Source: Corynebacterium glaucum | GTDB lineage: Bacteria > Actinomycetota > Actinomycetes > Mycobacteriales > Mycobacteriaceae | NCBI RefSeq assembly: GCF_002287505.1 | Contig: NZ_CP019688.1 | Location: 2,344,674 to 2,408,673 of the forward strand | DNA: 64,000 bases | Reading direction: 5' to 3' | The notes under the pieces: model-generated | Database searches by the model: none | The model's input: the letters and a program-made list of their open reading frames with translations, nothing else | Told to the model about the DNA's origin: nothing | In this document: positions 36,980 to 45,873 of the stretch, piece by piece | Layout of the letters: the number at the start of each line of letters is the position of its first letter | Numbering within the stretch: the first letter of the stretch is position 1 | Translations under genes and position numbers: made by a program

Positions 36980-38557
36980 TTACGGTGTGACTGCGGTGCT
37001 TCCGCCCGCAGAGCCAGTGCCGTTGGTGGTGACCACGGAACCCTCAACACCAGGCCAAGTGCCAGCCTCGATCATTTCGCGCTTGCGCTCCTCCCAGAAC
37101 TCGGCGTTCTTGATGCCCAGTGCCTCCGGATCGAACTGCGGTTCCAGCCCCGCCTTCTTCTGGCGACGGTAGTCCCACAGGCACTTCATTGCCGGTACCT
37201 GGAGGAATAGGATGGCCACGATGTTGAGCCACGCGGTCGCGCCCACGCCGATGTCACCCAGTGCCCAAGCAGTGCCCGGAGTGGAGGTCGCACCGACAAA
37301 TACAGCGACAACGATGAGCACACGCAGGATCCAGATGATTGCGCGGCGAGCGGTCTCGTTCTTTACCCAGCGGTTGAGATAGGTGAAGTTCACCTCTGCC
37401 AGGTAGTAGTACGCCAGTACGGTGGTGAAAGCGAAGAACATGATTGCCAGTGCCACGAAGCTCGGGCCAAGACCGCCCGCGAGCGTGTTCAGACCCTCCT
37501 GCACAAAGCCCGGACCGACCGGGGTATCTCCAGGCAGCGAGCCCTCATAGAGCACCGCTCCGTCCTCGGACTGTCCTTCAAACACGCGGTACATGTCGGT
37601 AGAGATGATGATGAACGCGGTCGCCGAGCAGACAAACAAGGTGTCCACGTACACCGCGAAGGACTGCGCGAAGCCCTGCTTCGCCGGGTGGGAAACCTCG
37701 GCTGCGGACTGGGGGCCGGTGCCCTGGCCAGACTCGTTGGAGTAGATGCCGCGCTTAACACCCCACATGATCGCCGCGCCAAGCATGCCGGAGAAGATCG
37801 CCTCCTGGTCGAATGCGGAGCGGAAGATCAGGCCGAAGACCTCCGGGATCTGCGAGAAGTTCATGAACAGGACAACAAGCGCGATCAGGATGTAGATGCC
37901 AGCCATGAACGGCACAACCAGGGATGCAAAGGTCGCGATGCGCTTCACACCACCAATGATGATCACGCCGAGCAGCACGGCCATGATCGCGGCGGAAATC
38001 CAGGTCTCGATGCCCCAGGCGTTCTGCACCGCAGCTGCCACACCGTTGGCCTGGATGCCAGGCAGGAAGTAGGAGGTCGCAATGATCATGCAGATGGCAA
38101 AGAAGATCGCGTACACCAGAGCGAACGGGCGCACCGCAGTGTGCGAGTACGCCTTCTCGATGTAGTACGCCGGGCCGCCGCGGTACTCACCGGTATCGCG
38201 GTCCTTTTCCTTGTAAATCTGTGCCAAGGTGCACTCGATGTATGAGGTGGCAGCACCGAGGAACGCCACGATCCACATCCAGAACACCGCACCCGGGCCA
38301 CCGAACGCGATGGCGGTGGCTACACCGGCGATGTTGCCCACGCCGACGCGGTTGGCCAGCGACATCATCAGCGACTGGAAGGAGGAAATACCCGCCTCGG
38401 AAGATTCACCTCTCGAGAGCTGGCGGAGCATGTCTGGCAGGCAGCGCACCTGCATGAACAATGTCACGATGGTGAAGTACACGCCCGCGCCCAAGCAAAG
38501 GAACACGAGCCATTGGGACCAGATAATGCCGTTTAGCGTTGAAAGAAAGTCCTCCAT
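36980..38557 (-). CDS. Sodium:amino acid symporter (AGCS, alanine/glycine type)
   Basis: A 525-residue amino acid:cation symporter with about eleven helices. Diagnostic stretches: ANRVGVGNIAGVATAIAFGGPGA, the AGCS signature region FWMWIVAFLGAATSYIECTLAQ, and GQGTGPQSAAEVSHPAKQG. ATG 38557 is preceded by AAGGAGG. It adjoins the hut cluster in the same direction as hutG (101-nt gap), so it may bring in an amino acid handled with histidine, but family members usually carry alanine, glycine or glutamine. Confidence 0.88.
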   Translation of the reverse strand: MEDFLSTLNGIIWSQWLVFLCLGAGVYFTIVTLFMQVRCLPDMLRQLSRGESSEAGISSFQSLMMSLANRVGVGNIAGVATAIAFGGPGAVFWMWIVAFLGAATSYIECTLAQIYKEKDRDTGEYRGGPAYYIEKAYSHTAVRPFALVYAIFFAICMIIATSYFLPGIQANGVAAAVQNAWGIETWISAAIMAVLLGVIIIGGVKRIATFASLVVPFMAGIYILIALVVLFMNFSQIPEVFGLIFRSAFDQEAIFSGMLGAAIMWGVKRGIYSNESGQGTGPQSAAEVSHPAKQGFAQSFAVYVDTLFVCSATAFIIISTDMYRVFEGQSEDGAVLYEGSLPGDTPVGPGFVQEGLNTLAGGLGPSFVALAIMFFAFTTVLAYYYLAEVNFTYLNRWVKNETARRAIIWILRVLIVVAVFVGATSTPGTAWALGDIGVGATAWLNIVAILFLQVPAMKCLWDYRRQKKAGLEPQFDPEALGIKNAEFWEERKREMIEAGTWPGVEGSVVTTNGTGSAGGSTAVTP

Positions 38558-38658
38558 AGCGCCTCCTTGAAGTGGCAAGACAAACGGAAACCTGTAGGTC
38601 AATAGAGAATCTAGGCCATCGCCGTGTGTCCCGCGTCACTTTCAGCCAAATTTGTTGC

Positions 38659-39603
38659 TTAGGAAATGGCGGAGGCGACAACTTCTTCGATGAGTCGCGC
38701 TGCTGCCTTGGCGGTGCGTGAGTCGATGTCAAAGTCAGGGTTGAGCTCCACCACATCGAGAAGTGCTACTCGCCCGGTTGCCGCCACTGCGGACACCATT
38801 GCCAACACGGTTTCCATCGCCACTCCGTAACCAGCTGGAGCGGACACCCCCGGCGCGACTGCTGCGGGCAGTACGTCCAAGTCGATGCTCAGATGGATCG
38901 GCAGCGTACTTCTCCCCACGATCTCATCGATCAACTTCGAAGCATCGTGCACCGACAGACCCGCAAGCTCGGTATCCAACACAGTTCGCGCACCGAGCGA
39001 TTCTGCCGTGTCGAAGAGCACCGCGGTGTTGTTCGGTCGGGAGATTCCCAGCACGGAGTAATCAAATTCTCCCCCGACCAGCTCAGCAATCTGCAGGAAC
39101 GGGGTGCCTGACGTCGCTCGGTCCGCTTTACGGAGGTCAAAGTGCGCGTCGAAGTTGATCACCTGCATAGGGCCGTGCGCTTCGAAGACTCCCCGGTGGG
39201 ATGCGAACGAGGTTTCATGCCCGCCGCCGAGAACAATCACCATGTTTGCAGCCTCGGCGAGTTGGCGAACACGATCGCTGAGTTCACGCTGGCCCCCCTC
39301 CAAGTCGTCGCCCTGGGTGGTCACGGTTCCTGCGTCGACAAGCAACCGCTCCTCGTGCACCGCTAGACCTCCCAACGCGGTGCGGAGAGCTTCCGGGCCC
39401 GCCGCCGCGCCTTGCCGGCCGCCGTTGCGAAGCACCCCCTCGTCGGAGGCGAAGCCAATAAGCGCGACGCCGTCGCGGGGTGTGTCTGACGCGTCGGCGA
39501 GTTGAATCACGCTGTGCCAGCGCGCATGCTCCGGGCCGGGGCCGTCATCACGCCCGCTCCATGCTTTAGCTGGGGTGTACAGGGGCGCGCTGACTGTATT
39601 CAT
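38659..39603 (-). CDS. hutG: Formimidoylglutamase
   Basis: A 314-residue ureohydrolase-fold enzyme that splits N-formimidoyl-glutamate to glutamate and formamide, the last step of the hut pathway. Mn-binding motifs: GGGHETSF, NFDAHFDLR and SIDLDVLPAAVAPG. ATG 39603 lies 7 nt from a -10-like TAGGCT, suggesting a leaderless mRNA; the frame upstream runs into hutR and is not used. Divergent from hutR. Confidence 0.88.
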   Translation of the reverse strand: MNTVSAPLYTPAKAWSGRDDGPGPEHARWHSVIQLADASDTPRDGVALIGFASDEGVLRNGGRQGAAAGPEALRTALGGLAVHEERLLVDAGTVTTQGDDLEGGQRELSDRVRQLAEAANMVIVLGGGHETSFASHRGVFEAHGPMQVINFDAHFDLRKADRATSGTPFLQIAELVGGEFDYSVLGISRPNNTAVLFDTAESLGARTVLDTELAGLSVHDASKLIDEIVGRSTLPIHLSIDLDVLPAAVAPGVSAPAGYGVAMETVLAMVSAVAATGRVALLDVVELNPDFDIDSRTAKAAARLIEEVVASAIS

Positions 39604-39610
39604 GCGCCCC

Positions 39611-39616
39611 AGCCTA
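39611..39616 (-). promoter_or_regulatory. Putative -10 box (TAGGCT) of hutG, leaderless start
   Basis: On the minus strand TAGGCT ends 7 nt before the hutG ATG. The hutG-hutR gap is only 43 nt, so both promoters must overlap. Confidence 0.4.
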
Positions 39617-39646
39617 GCTGTGTGCGGGTATTGCATACTTGGGTTC

Positions 39647-40393
39647 ATGACTAAGCCGCAGGTACCCGCCGCGCATAATGTGCTGCGGATTCTGACGCTA
39701 CTGTCAAACACGGACGCGCCAATTTCCGCCACCCGCATTCAGCGCGAGTTGGATTTGCCCCGTTCCACCACGTACCACCTGCTCCACGAGTTGGAGGAGT
39801 CCGGTTTCGTGGTTCGCTTGGATAAGCCGGCGACGTACGGCCTGGGGCTGGCGGCATACCAGATGGCGCAGGCATACACCGTTCAGCAGCCGCTTGTGCG
39901 AGCGACGTCGAAGGACATGCAACGTATCGCGAAGCTCGCGGGCGGCTCTTCGCACCTATCTAGGCTTGCGGGGTCAGAGATTGTGTACCTCCAGGAAATT
40001 CGCGCCCCTGGCACGATGTCACTGTTGACAGAGGTCGGTGTTCGCCTCCCTGCCCTGACCACCGCCTCGGGGCGGACCATGCTTTCCCATCTCCCGGAGG
40101 CCGAGCTGCGCACGGTGTTTGACGCTTCGGGCGAGCGGGGGAAGTACCGGGAGCTCAAGGAACTAATTGACACGGCCCGCGACCAGGGCTGGGCTTCGGA
40201 GCATCAGGAGGTGTCTCGCGGGCAGGAGTCCATCGCGGTCACCATTGTGGATCACCTCGCCCGCCCCGCCGCAGCACTCGCCGTCACATTCCCCGTCGGT
40301 AAGTCCAGGGAGGAAAAATCCAGGCTTATCGACGCACTTACGAACGCCGCGACCCAAATCTCGCAACGATTCTTTGGAAACGGATTAGGTTGA
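39647..40393 (+). CDS. hutR: IclR-family regulator of histidine utilisation
   Basis: A 248-residue IclR regulator: N-terminal winged helix (about 8-60; ISATRIQRELDLPRSTTYHLLHEL) and C-terminal effector domain (about 75-245). It stands between divergent hutG and hutH and shares an operon with hutH (5-nt gap). HutR of Corynebacterium resistens is an activator of hut genes at the same position. The start MTKPQVPA at 39647 was chosen over upstream frame residues that overlap hutG. A copy of the dispersed 11-mer is at 40324. Confidence 0.85.
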   Translation: MTKPQVPAAHNVLRILTLLSNTDAPISATRIQRELDLPRSTTYHLLHELEESGFVVRLDKPATYGLGLAAYQMAQAYTVQQPLVRATSKDMQRIAKLAGGSSHLSRLAGSEIVYLQEIRAPGTMSLLTEVGVRLPALTTASGRTMLSHLPEAELRTVFDASGERGKYRELKELIDTARDQGWASEHQEVSRGQESIAVTIVDHLARPAAALAVTFPVGKSREEKSRLIDALTNAATQISQRFFGNGLG

Positions 40394-40398
40394 CTTCC

Positions 40399-41952
40399 AT
40401 GACTGAAATTGCTGACCACATTGTTTCCGTCGGCGTAGGCGCGCTTTCCATCGCCGACGTCGTTGCTGTTGCGCGCTACGGCGCGCAGGTTGAAATTGAT
40501 TCCGCTGCGATTGAGGAAATGGCCGCCACCCGCGCGCGTGTCGAGGAGCTGGCGAACGACCCCACCCCGGTCTACGGGATCTCCACCGGCTTCGGCGCGT
40601 TGGCGCGCCGTCACATCCCCGAAGACATGCGTGCCAAACTGCAGGTCTCATTGATCCGCTCGCACGCCGCGGGCACCGGACCGGAAGTTGAGGAAGAAGT
40701 CGTCCGCGCACTCATGCTCCTGCGGCTGTCCACCTTGTGCACGGGGCGCACCGGCGTGCGACCGGTGGTCGCTGAGACGTACGCGGCGGTGCTCAACGCC
40801 GGCATCACCCCGGTCGTGCGCGAATACGGCTCACTGGGGTGTTCAGGCGACCTCGCTCCGCTGGCGCACTGCGCACTCGCCTTGATTGGTGAAGGCGAAT
40901 GCCGCGTTGATGGCGGCCCGATCATGGCATCCGCGGATGCACTCGCAGATGCAGGCATTACTCCGCTGGTGCTGCAGGAGAAGGAAGGACTGGCACTGAT
41001 CAACGGCACCGATGGCATGCTCGGCATGCTTTGTCTCGCCATCACTGATCTCCGCCAGGCCGCGAAGGTGGCCGATATCGCGGCCGCCATGACGGTAGAA
41101 GGCCTCACCGGCACACTCTCGGTGTTTGACGACGATCTTCAGCAGCTACGTCCCCACCCTGGCCAAGCCGCCTCAGCGGCGAACATCCGCACTGTCGCCG
41201 CAGACTCTGCGATCCTCGCGGCAGCAGCAGAAGAGTTTAGGGAAAAGCAGGTCCAAGACGCCTACTCGGTGCGTTGCGCACCCCAGGTAGCTGGCGGATT
41301 CCGCGACACGCTCACTCACGCGGAGCAGGTCGCGGTGAGGGAGCTCGCCGCCGCGGTGGACAACCCCGTGGTGGCGCTGGATGGGCGTGTCACCTCGAAC
41401 GGGAACTTCCACGGCGCGCCCGTGGCGTATGTACTCGACTTTCTAGCGATTGTCGTCGCGGATTTGGCGTCGATAAGCGAGCGGCGCACCGACCGTTTTC
41501 TAGACACGGCGCGCAACCGTGGGCTGAATGCTTTTCTTGCCGATGACCCGGGAGTGGATTCTGGGCACATGATTGCACAGTATTCGCAGGCCGGAATCGT
41601 GCACGAGCTGAAGCGCAACGCGACGCCGGCGTCGGCGGATTCGATCCCGTCTTCGGCGATGCAGGAAGATCACGTCTCCATGGGCTGGGCAGCCGCACGG
41701 AAACTGCGTCGCAGTGTGGACGGTCTGCAGCGCGTGCTGGCCGTGGAAGTTCTCACCGCAGCCCGCGCGCTGGATATGCGCGAAGGTGCACCCGCTCCGG
41801 GAACTGCCGCTGCGGTGGGTGCGTTGCGCCAGCGGGTTAGCGGCCCCGGCCCGGATCGTTTCCTTGCACCGGAAATTGAGCACACTGTCGAGCTGGTTAA
41901 ATCGGGAACTTTAGTCACCGCAGTAGAGAATGCGGTGGGGGCGCTGCAGTAA
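40399..41952 (+). CDS. hutH: Histidine ammonia-lyase with a Cys-Ser-Gly cofactor triad
   Basis: A 517-residue enzyme that deaminates histidine to urocanate, first step of the hut pathway. VYGISTGFG (Tyr59) and NGTDGMLG are typical. The MIO cofactor triad, usually Ala-Ser-Gly, is Cys148-Ser149-Gly150 here (GSLGCSGDLAPLAH). ATG 40399 follows the hutR stop by 5 nt. The dispersed 11-mer occurs at 41468. Confidence 0.94.
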   Translation: MTEIADHIVSVGVGALSIADVVAVARYGAQVEIDSAAIEEMAATRARVEELANDPTPVYGISTGFGALARRHIPEDMRAKLQVSLIRSHAAGTGPEVEEEVVRALMLLRLSTLCTGRTGVRPVVAETYAAVLNAGITPVVREYGSLGCSGDLAPLAHCALALIGEGECRVDGGPIMASADALADAGITPLVLQEKEGLALINGTDGMLGMLCLAITDLRQAAKVADIAAAMTVEGLTGTLSVFDDDLQQLRPHPGQAASAANIRTVAADSAILAAAAEEFREKQVQDAYSVRCAPQVAGGFRDTLTHAEQVAVRELAAAVDNPVVALDGRVTSNGNFHGAPVAYVLDFLAIVVADLASISERRTDRFLDTARNRGLNAFLADDPGVDSGHMIAQYSQAGIVHELKRNATPASADSIPSSAMQEDHVSMGWAAARKLRRSVDGLQRVLAVEVLTAARALDMREGAPAPGTAAAVGALRQRVSGPGPDRFLAPEIEHTVELVKSGTLVTAVENAVGALQ

Positions 41953-41966
41953 GAGCACGGGTTGAG

Positions 41967-41980
41967 TCTGGGATCTCAGA
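41967..41980. promoter_or_regulatory. HutR-like 14-bp palindrome after hutH
   Basis: TCTGGGATCTCAGA, inside AGTCTGGGATCTCAGACT (41965-41982). It matches the published HutR consensus of C. resistens (TCTGwwATwCCAGA) except at the inner positions. It lies 85 nt before the flavin reductase start. Confidence 0.6.
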
Positions 41981-41989
41981 CTATTCGTC

Positions 41990-42007
41990 ATATCTAACGC
42001 TAGATAT
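41990..42007. promoter_or_regulatory. Second palindrome upstream of the flavin reductase gene
   Basis: ATATCTA-ACGC-TAGATAT, perfect 7-bp arms, directly after the HutR-like site. It may be a second operator or part of the promoter. Confidence 0.5.
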
Positions 42008-42064
42008 CGTGCCCTACGCCGCAATATGCTCTCCTATGTAACTCAAGTCACAGGAGGCATTGTC

Positions 42065-42718
42065 ATGAAGTGGCACCCAAAAACCGAACCGAACCCGTTG
42101 CCTTACTCTCCGTTCAAGTCCAGCACGGTTCCCCGCCCTATCGGTTGGCTCTCCAGCGTCGACCCCGAGGGGCGCGAAAACATTGCCCCGTACAGCCAGT
42201 GGCAGAACCTCACCTTCGATCCGCCGATGGTGATGTTCTCCGCAAACCAATACCCGGATGGGCGTAGAAAGGACACCGTCCTCAACGCGGAGCAAACCGG
42301 TTGGTTTGTGTGGAACATGGCGACTTACGACCTGCGTGAGGAGGTGAACAAGTCCGCTATGGCTCTGCCGCACGAGGAAAGTGAGTGGGACCACCTCGAG
42401 GTGACCAAAATCTACGCCGATAACTACCCGGTTCCGATGATCGCCGAGAGTCCGATCAAGTTCGAATGCCGTTACAAGACCACTCTGCGCATCCCCGGCA
42501 ATACACCGGTGGGCACGATTGATCTGGTCGTGGCGGATGTGGAGACGATTCACATCAACGAAGACTTCCTCGACGCGGACGGCAAGATCGGCGTGTTGAA
42601 AATCCGCCCTATCGCACGCATGGGCTACTTCGACTACACCGTGGTCACCGAGAAGTTTGAAATGCGAGTACCCGGATCCGATTCGGCAGCCCAGGCAGGC
42701 TTGGAAGGCTCGGCATGA
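42065..42718 (+). CDS. Flavin reductase-like (FMN-binding split-barrel) protein
   Basis: A 217-residue protein of the flavin reductase domain family (RPIGWLSSVDPEGRENIAPYSQW; FDPPMVMFSANQ; WNMATYDLREEVN). Such proteins bind FMN and reduce it or act as oxidoreductases on their own. ATG 42065 has AGGAGG about 7 nt upstream. It overlaps the next gene by 4 nt (ATGA). This gene is not part of the standard hut pathway, and its presence inside the cluster suggests an added reaction on an imidazole compound, or a protective one. Confidence 0.82.
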   Translation: MKWHPKTEPNPLPYSPFKSSTVPRPIGWLSSVDPEGRENIAPYSQWQNLTFDPPMVMFSANQYPDGRRKDTVLNAEQTGWFVWNMATYDLREEVNKSAMALPHEESEWDHLEVTKIYADNYPVPMIAESPIKFECRYKTTLRIPGNTPVGTIDLVVADVETIHINEDFLDADGKIGVLKIRPIARMGYFDYTVVTEKFEMRVPGSDSAAQAGLEGSA

Positions 42719-44034
42719 CAACCGCACAAGTGGGCAGGCCCTCTCCCACTTGGCCGGCTGCGCCACAGCAGTCGCGCGTTCGCGACATGATGGTTGCCAA
42801 CCTGGGTAACGTGCTGGAGTGGTACGACTGGAACGTTTACACGATCTTCGCACCTATTCTGGCGATCCAGTTTTTCAACCACGACAACCCAACTTCGGCG
42901 TTGCTGAGCACCCTCGCAGTGTTCGCGGTCGGCTTTGTCGCTCGTCCCATCGGCGGATTCGTCTTCGGAGCCTACGCCGATCGGGTCGGCCGCAAGCAGG
43001 CGTTGGTGGTTGCGATGATGACCACTGCGGTCGGCTCGCTGGTGATTGGTTTTGCTCCCGGGTTTGACGCTGTCGGAGTCTGGGCATCTGTCATTTTGGT
43101 GGCCGCCCGCCTCATCCAGGGTCTTGCGCACGGCGGCGAAATGGGCACCGCGGTGACCTACTTGGTGGAGCGTGCACCAGAAGGACGCCGTGCATTCTTC
43201 GGCTCAACGTCGTGGACCAGCGTTGTCATCGGCACCATGACGGCAACCATGACCGGTCTGCTCATCAACGCCCTACTGACCGAAGAGCAGGTTGGGGCGT
43301 GGGGCTGGCGCATCCCATTCATCATCGGCGGTGTTCTCGGGCTCTACGCCCTGTGGCTGCGGCGCAGCATGTCTGAAACGGACGCGTTCAACACCGAGAA
43401 AACCGACGGTGTAGTAGCCGCGACGGGCACTGCACGCACCCAAGACTCCATCTGGTCACACTGGCGCGGCCTGGTGCGCATCTTCCTTATCTCTGCAGGC
43501 GGGTCGTTGTTCTTCTATACCTGGTCGATCTATCTGCCCACGCACGTCCAAGTGGTGCACGGCCAATCTGCGAACAGCGCGCTCAGCGCGAGCCTAATCG
43601 CAGAGTTCATTTTCTTACTCGCAATCCCCCTGATGGGCATGCTCGGCGACCGCATTGGAAGGAAGCCGATGGTGATGATTGCGGGCACCCTCTTCGTCTT
43701 GATCACCATCCCGATCTACCGCTTCCTCGACGGCACTTTCATCACGCAACTGGTTGGCCAAATAGCAGCGCTAGTGTCACTGTCGTTTCTTTTCGGTGTG
43801 AACGGGGCAATCTGGACGGAGGCGCTGCCCACTCGCTACCGCGCCGTAGGCGTAGCCACCATGCTTTCTGCCGCAACAGCCATCTTCGGCGGCACGGCGC
43901 CCTACCTGAACACGTGGCTGTCTAAAGAGGGCTACGGTCACCTATTCCCCTACTACCTTGTGGCAATGGCAGCAGTCACACTGCTCACCGGTGCCCTGAT
44001 GAAAGAAACAAAGGATCTCGACCTGAAAGCATAG
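42715..44034 (+). CDS. MFS transporter, metabolite:H+ symporter (MHS) type
   Basis: A 439-residue transporter with twelve helices. NVLEWYDWNVYTIFAPILA and RPIGGFVFGAYADRVGRKQAL are typical of the MHS group. It probably imports histidine, urocanate or a related imidazole, judging by its place in the hut cluster; sequence alone does not give the substrate. Translationally coupled to the flavin reductase gene. Confidence 0.85.
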   Translation: MTTAQVGRPSPTWPAAPQQSRVRDMMVANLGNVLEWYDWNVYTIFAPILAIQFFNHDNPTSALLSTLAVFAVGFVARPIGGFVFGAYADRVGRKQALVVAMMTTAVGSLVIGFAPGFDAVGVWASVILVAARLIQGLAHGGEMGTAVTYLVERAPEGRRAFFGSTSWTSVVIGTMTATMTGLLINALLTEEQVGAWGWRIPFIIGGVLGLYALWLRRSMSETDAFNTEKTDGVVAATGTARTQDSIWSHWRGLVRIFLISAGGSLFFYTWSIYLPTHVQVVHGQSANSALSASLIAEFIFLLAIPLMGMLGDRIGRKPMVMIAGTLFVLITIPIYRFLDGTFITQLVGQIAALVSLSFLFGVNGAIWTEALPTRYRAVGVATMLSAATAIFGGTAPYLNTWLSKEGYGHLFPYYLVAMAAVTLLTGALMKETKDLDLKA

Positions 44035-44052
44035 GCCCAACGGTCATTCACG

Positions 44053-44066
44053 TCTCGTATCCGAGA
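44053..44066. promoter_or_regulatory. HutR-like 14-bp palindrome before hutU
   Basis: TCTCGTATCCGAGA, inside CGTCTCGTATCCGAGACG (44051-44068), in the 119-nt gap before hutU, 87 nt before its ATG. It differs in one base from the site at 31879. Confidence 0.6.
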
Positions 44067-44153
44067 CGAAAGCGAGCAGAAACGCCCGCTCTTCGTTTTC
44101 TCGGTTTCTAACCTTGAACCAACAACCACCACACCCCACGGAAAGGAACCACC

Positions 44154-45845
44154 ATGGCAAAGAACTGGTCTGAGGGCGCGCGCGAGGTGCGCTCCCCGCG
44201 CGGCACGGACATCACCGCAAAATCCTGGCAAACTGAAGCGCCGCTGCGCATGCTCCACAACAACCTCGACCCAGAGGTCGCTGAGCGCCCCGATGACCTC
44301 GTGGTCTACGGTGGCACCGGCCGCGCCGCGCGGAGCTGGGAGGCGTTCGACGCGATCGTCGATACGCTGCGCGACCTCGAAGCTGACGAGACTCTCCTGG
44401 TCCAATCCGGCAAACCGGTCGGCGTGTGGAAGACCAACGAATGGGCACCTCGCGTCCTGATCGCCAACTCTAACCTCGTCGGCGACTGGGCCAACTGGGA
44501 GCACTTCCGCGAACTCGAAGACGAAGGCTTGATGATGTACGGCCAGATGACCGCAGGCTCCTGGATTTACATCGCTACCCAGGGCATTCTGCAGGGCACT
44601 TACGAGACTTTCGCCGCGGTAGCCAAGAAGCGCTTTGACGGTACGCTTGCCGGCACGTTGACCCTCACCGGCGGCTGCGGCGGCATGGGCGGTGCGCAGC
44701 CACTTTCCGTCACTCTCAACGGTGGCGCCTGCCTGATCGTCGATGTCGACGAGGCTCGGCTGAAGCGCCGCCAGGCCAAGCGTTACCTCGATGAAGTCAC
44801 CACCGACATCGAAGAGGCCATCAAACTGGTCACCGAGGCGAAAGAGGAAAAGCGCGCGCTTTCCGTCGGCCTCGTTGGCAACGCCGCAGACGTCTTCCCT
44901 GAGATGCTGCGTCGCCAGCGCGCAGGCGAGTTCACCGTTGATATCGTCACCGACCAAACTTCGGCGCACGACCCGTTGAGCTACCTGCCAACTGAAATCA
45001 CCTTCAGCGACTGGCACACCGAGGCGGCGGCCGACCCGACCACCTTCACCAAGAAGGCCCGCGAGGCAATGGCCACCCAGGTCCAGGCGATGGTGGAATT
45101 CCAAGACGAGGGCGCCGAGGTGTTCGACTACGGCAACTCGATTCGCGACGAAGCCCGTAAGGCCGGCTACAACCGCGCCTTCGAGTTCCCCGGCTTCGTC
45201 CCGGCCTACATCCGCCCGCTGTTCTGCGAGGGTCTCGGCCCGTTCCGCTGGGTTGCGCTTTCCGGCGACCCGGAGGACATCAAAGTCACAGACCAGGCAA
45301 TCAAGGAGGCGTTCCCGGACAACGAGCACCTGCACCGCTGGCTCGACGCCGCTGAGGAGTACGTGGAGTTTGAAGGCCTGCCGGCGCGTATTTGCTGGCT
45401 CGGTTACGGCGAGCGCGCCAAGGCCGGCGTGATCTTCAACAACCTGGTCAAGGAAGGCAAGGTCAAGGCACCAATCGTTATTGGCCGAGACCACCTGGAC
45501 TCCGGTTCGGTGGCCTCGCCGTACCGTGAGACTGAGTCCATGCTCGATGGCACCGACGCGGTTGCGGACTGGCCGCTGCTCAACGCCATGACCGCCGTTG
45601 CCGGCGGCGCTACCTGGGTGTCCATTCACCACGGCGGTGGCGTGGGCATGGGCCGCTCCATCCACACCGGCCAGGTAACGGTGGCTGATGGCACCGAGAT
45701 CGCCGAGGCGAAGCTCAAGGCTGTCTTGACCAATGATCCGGGCATGGGTGTGATCCGCCACGTTGACTCCGGCTACTCTCGCGCGTGGGAAGTGGCACAG
45801 GAGCGCGACGTGCGCATCCCGATGGCATTCCAGGCCCGCGACTAA
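44154..45845 (+). CDS. hutU: Urocanate hydratase
   Basis: A 563-residue NAD-dependent urocanase, second enzyme of histidine degradation, giving imidazolone propionate. Visible: [14 protein letters not shown], the NAD-binding [17 protein letters not shown], and the region [19 protein letters not shown] with the active-site Cys. ATG 44154 has GGAAAGGA 6 nt upstream. It precedes hutI by 28 nt in one operon. Confidence 0.96.
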   Translation: MAKNWSEGAREVRSPRGTDITAKSWQTEAPLRMLHNNLDPEVAERPDDLVVYGGTGRAARSWEAFDAIVDTLRDLEADETLLVQSGKPVGVWKTNEWAPRVLIANSNLVGDWANWEHFRELEDEGLMMYGQMTAGSWIYIATQGILQGTYETFAAVAKKRFDGTLAGTLTLTGGCGGMGGAQPLSVTLNGGACLIVDVDEARLKRRQAKRYLDEVTTDIEEAIKLVTEAKEEKRALSVGLVGNAADVFPEMLRRQRAGEFTVDIVTDQTSAHDPLSYLPTEITFSDWHTEAAADPTTFTKKAREAMATQVQAMVEFQDEGAEVFDYGNSIRDEARKAGYNRAFEFPGFVPAYIRPLFCEGLGPFRWVALSGDPEDIKVTDQAIKEAFPDNEHLHRWLDAAEEYVEFEGLPARICWLGYGERAKAGVIFNNLVKEGKVKAPIVIGRDHLDSGSVASPYRETESMLDGTDAVADWPLLNAMTAVAGGATWVSIHHGGGVGMGRSIHTGQVTVADGTEIAEAKLKAVLTNDPGMGVIRHVDSGYSRAWEVAQERDVRIPMAFQARD

Positions 45846-45873
45846 CAACTGCTACCCGCGCTGAAAGGCAATT

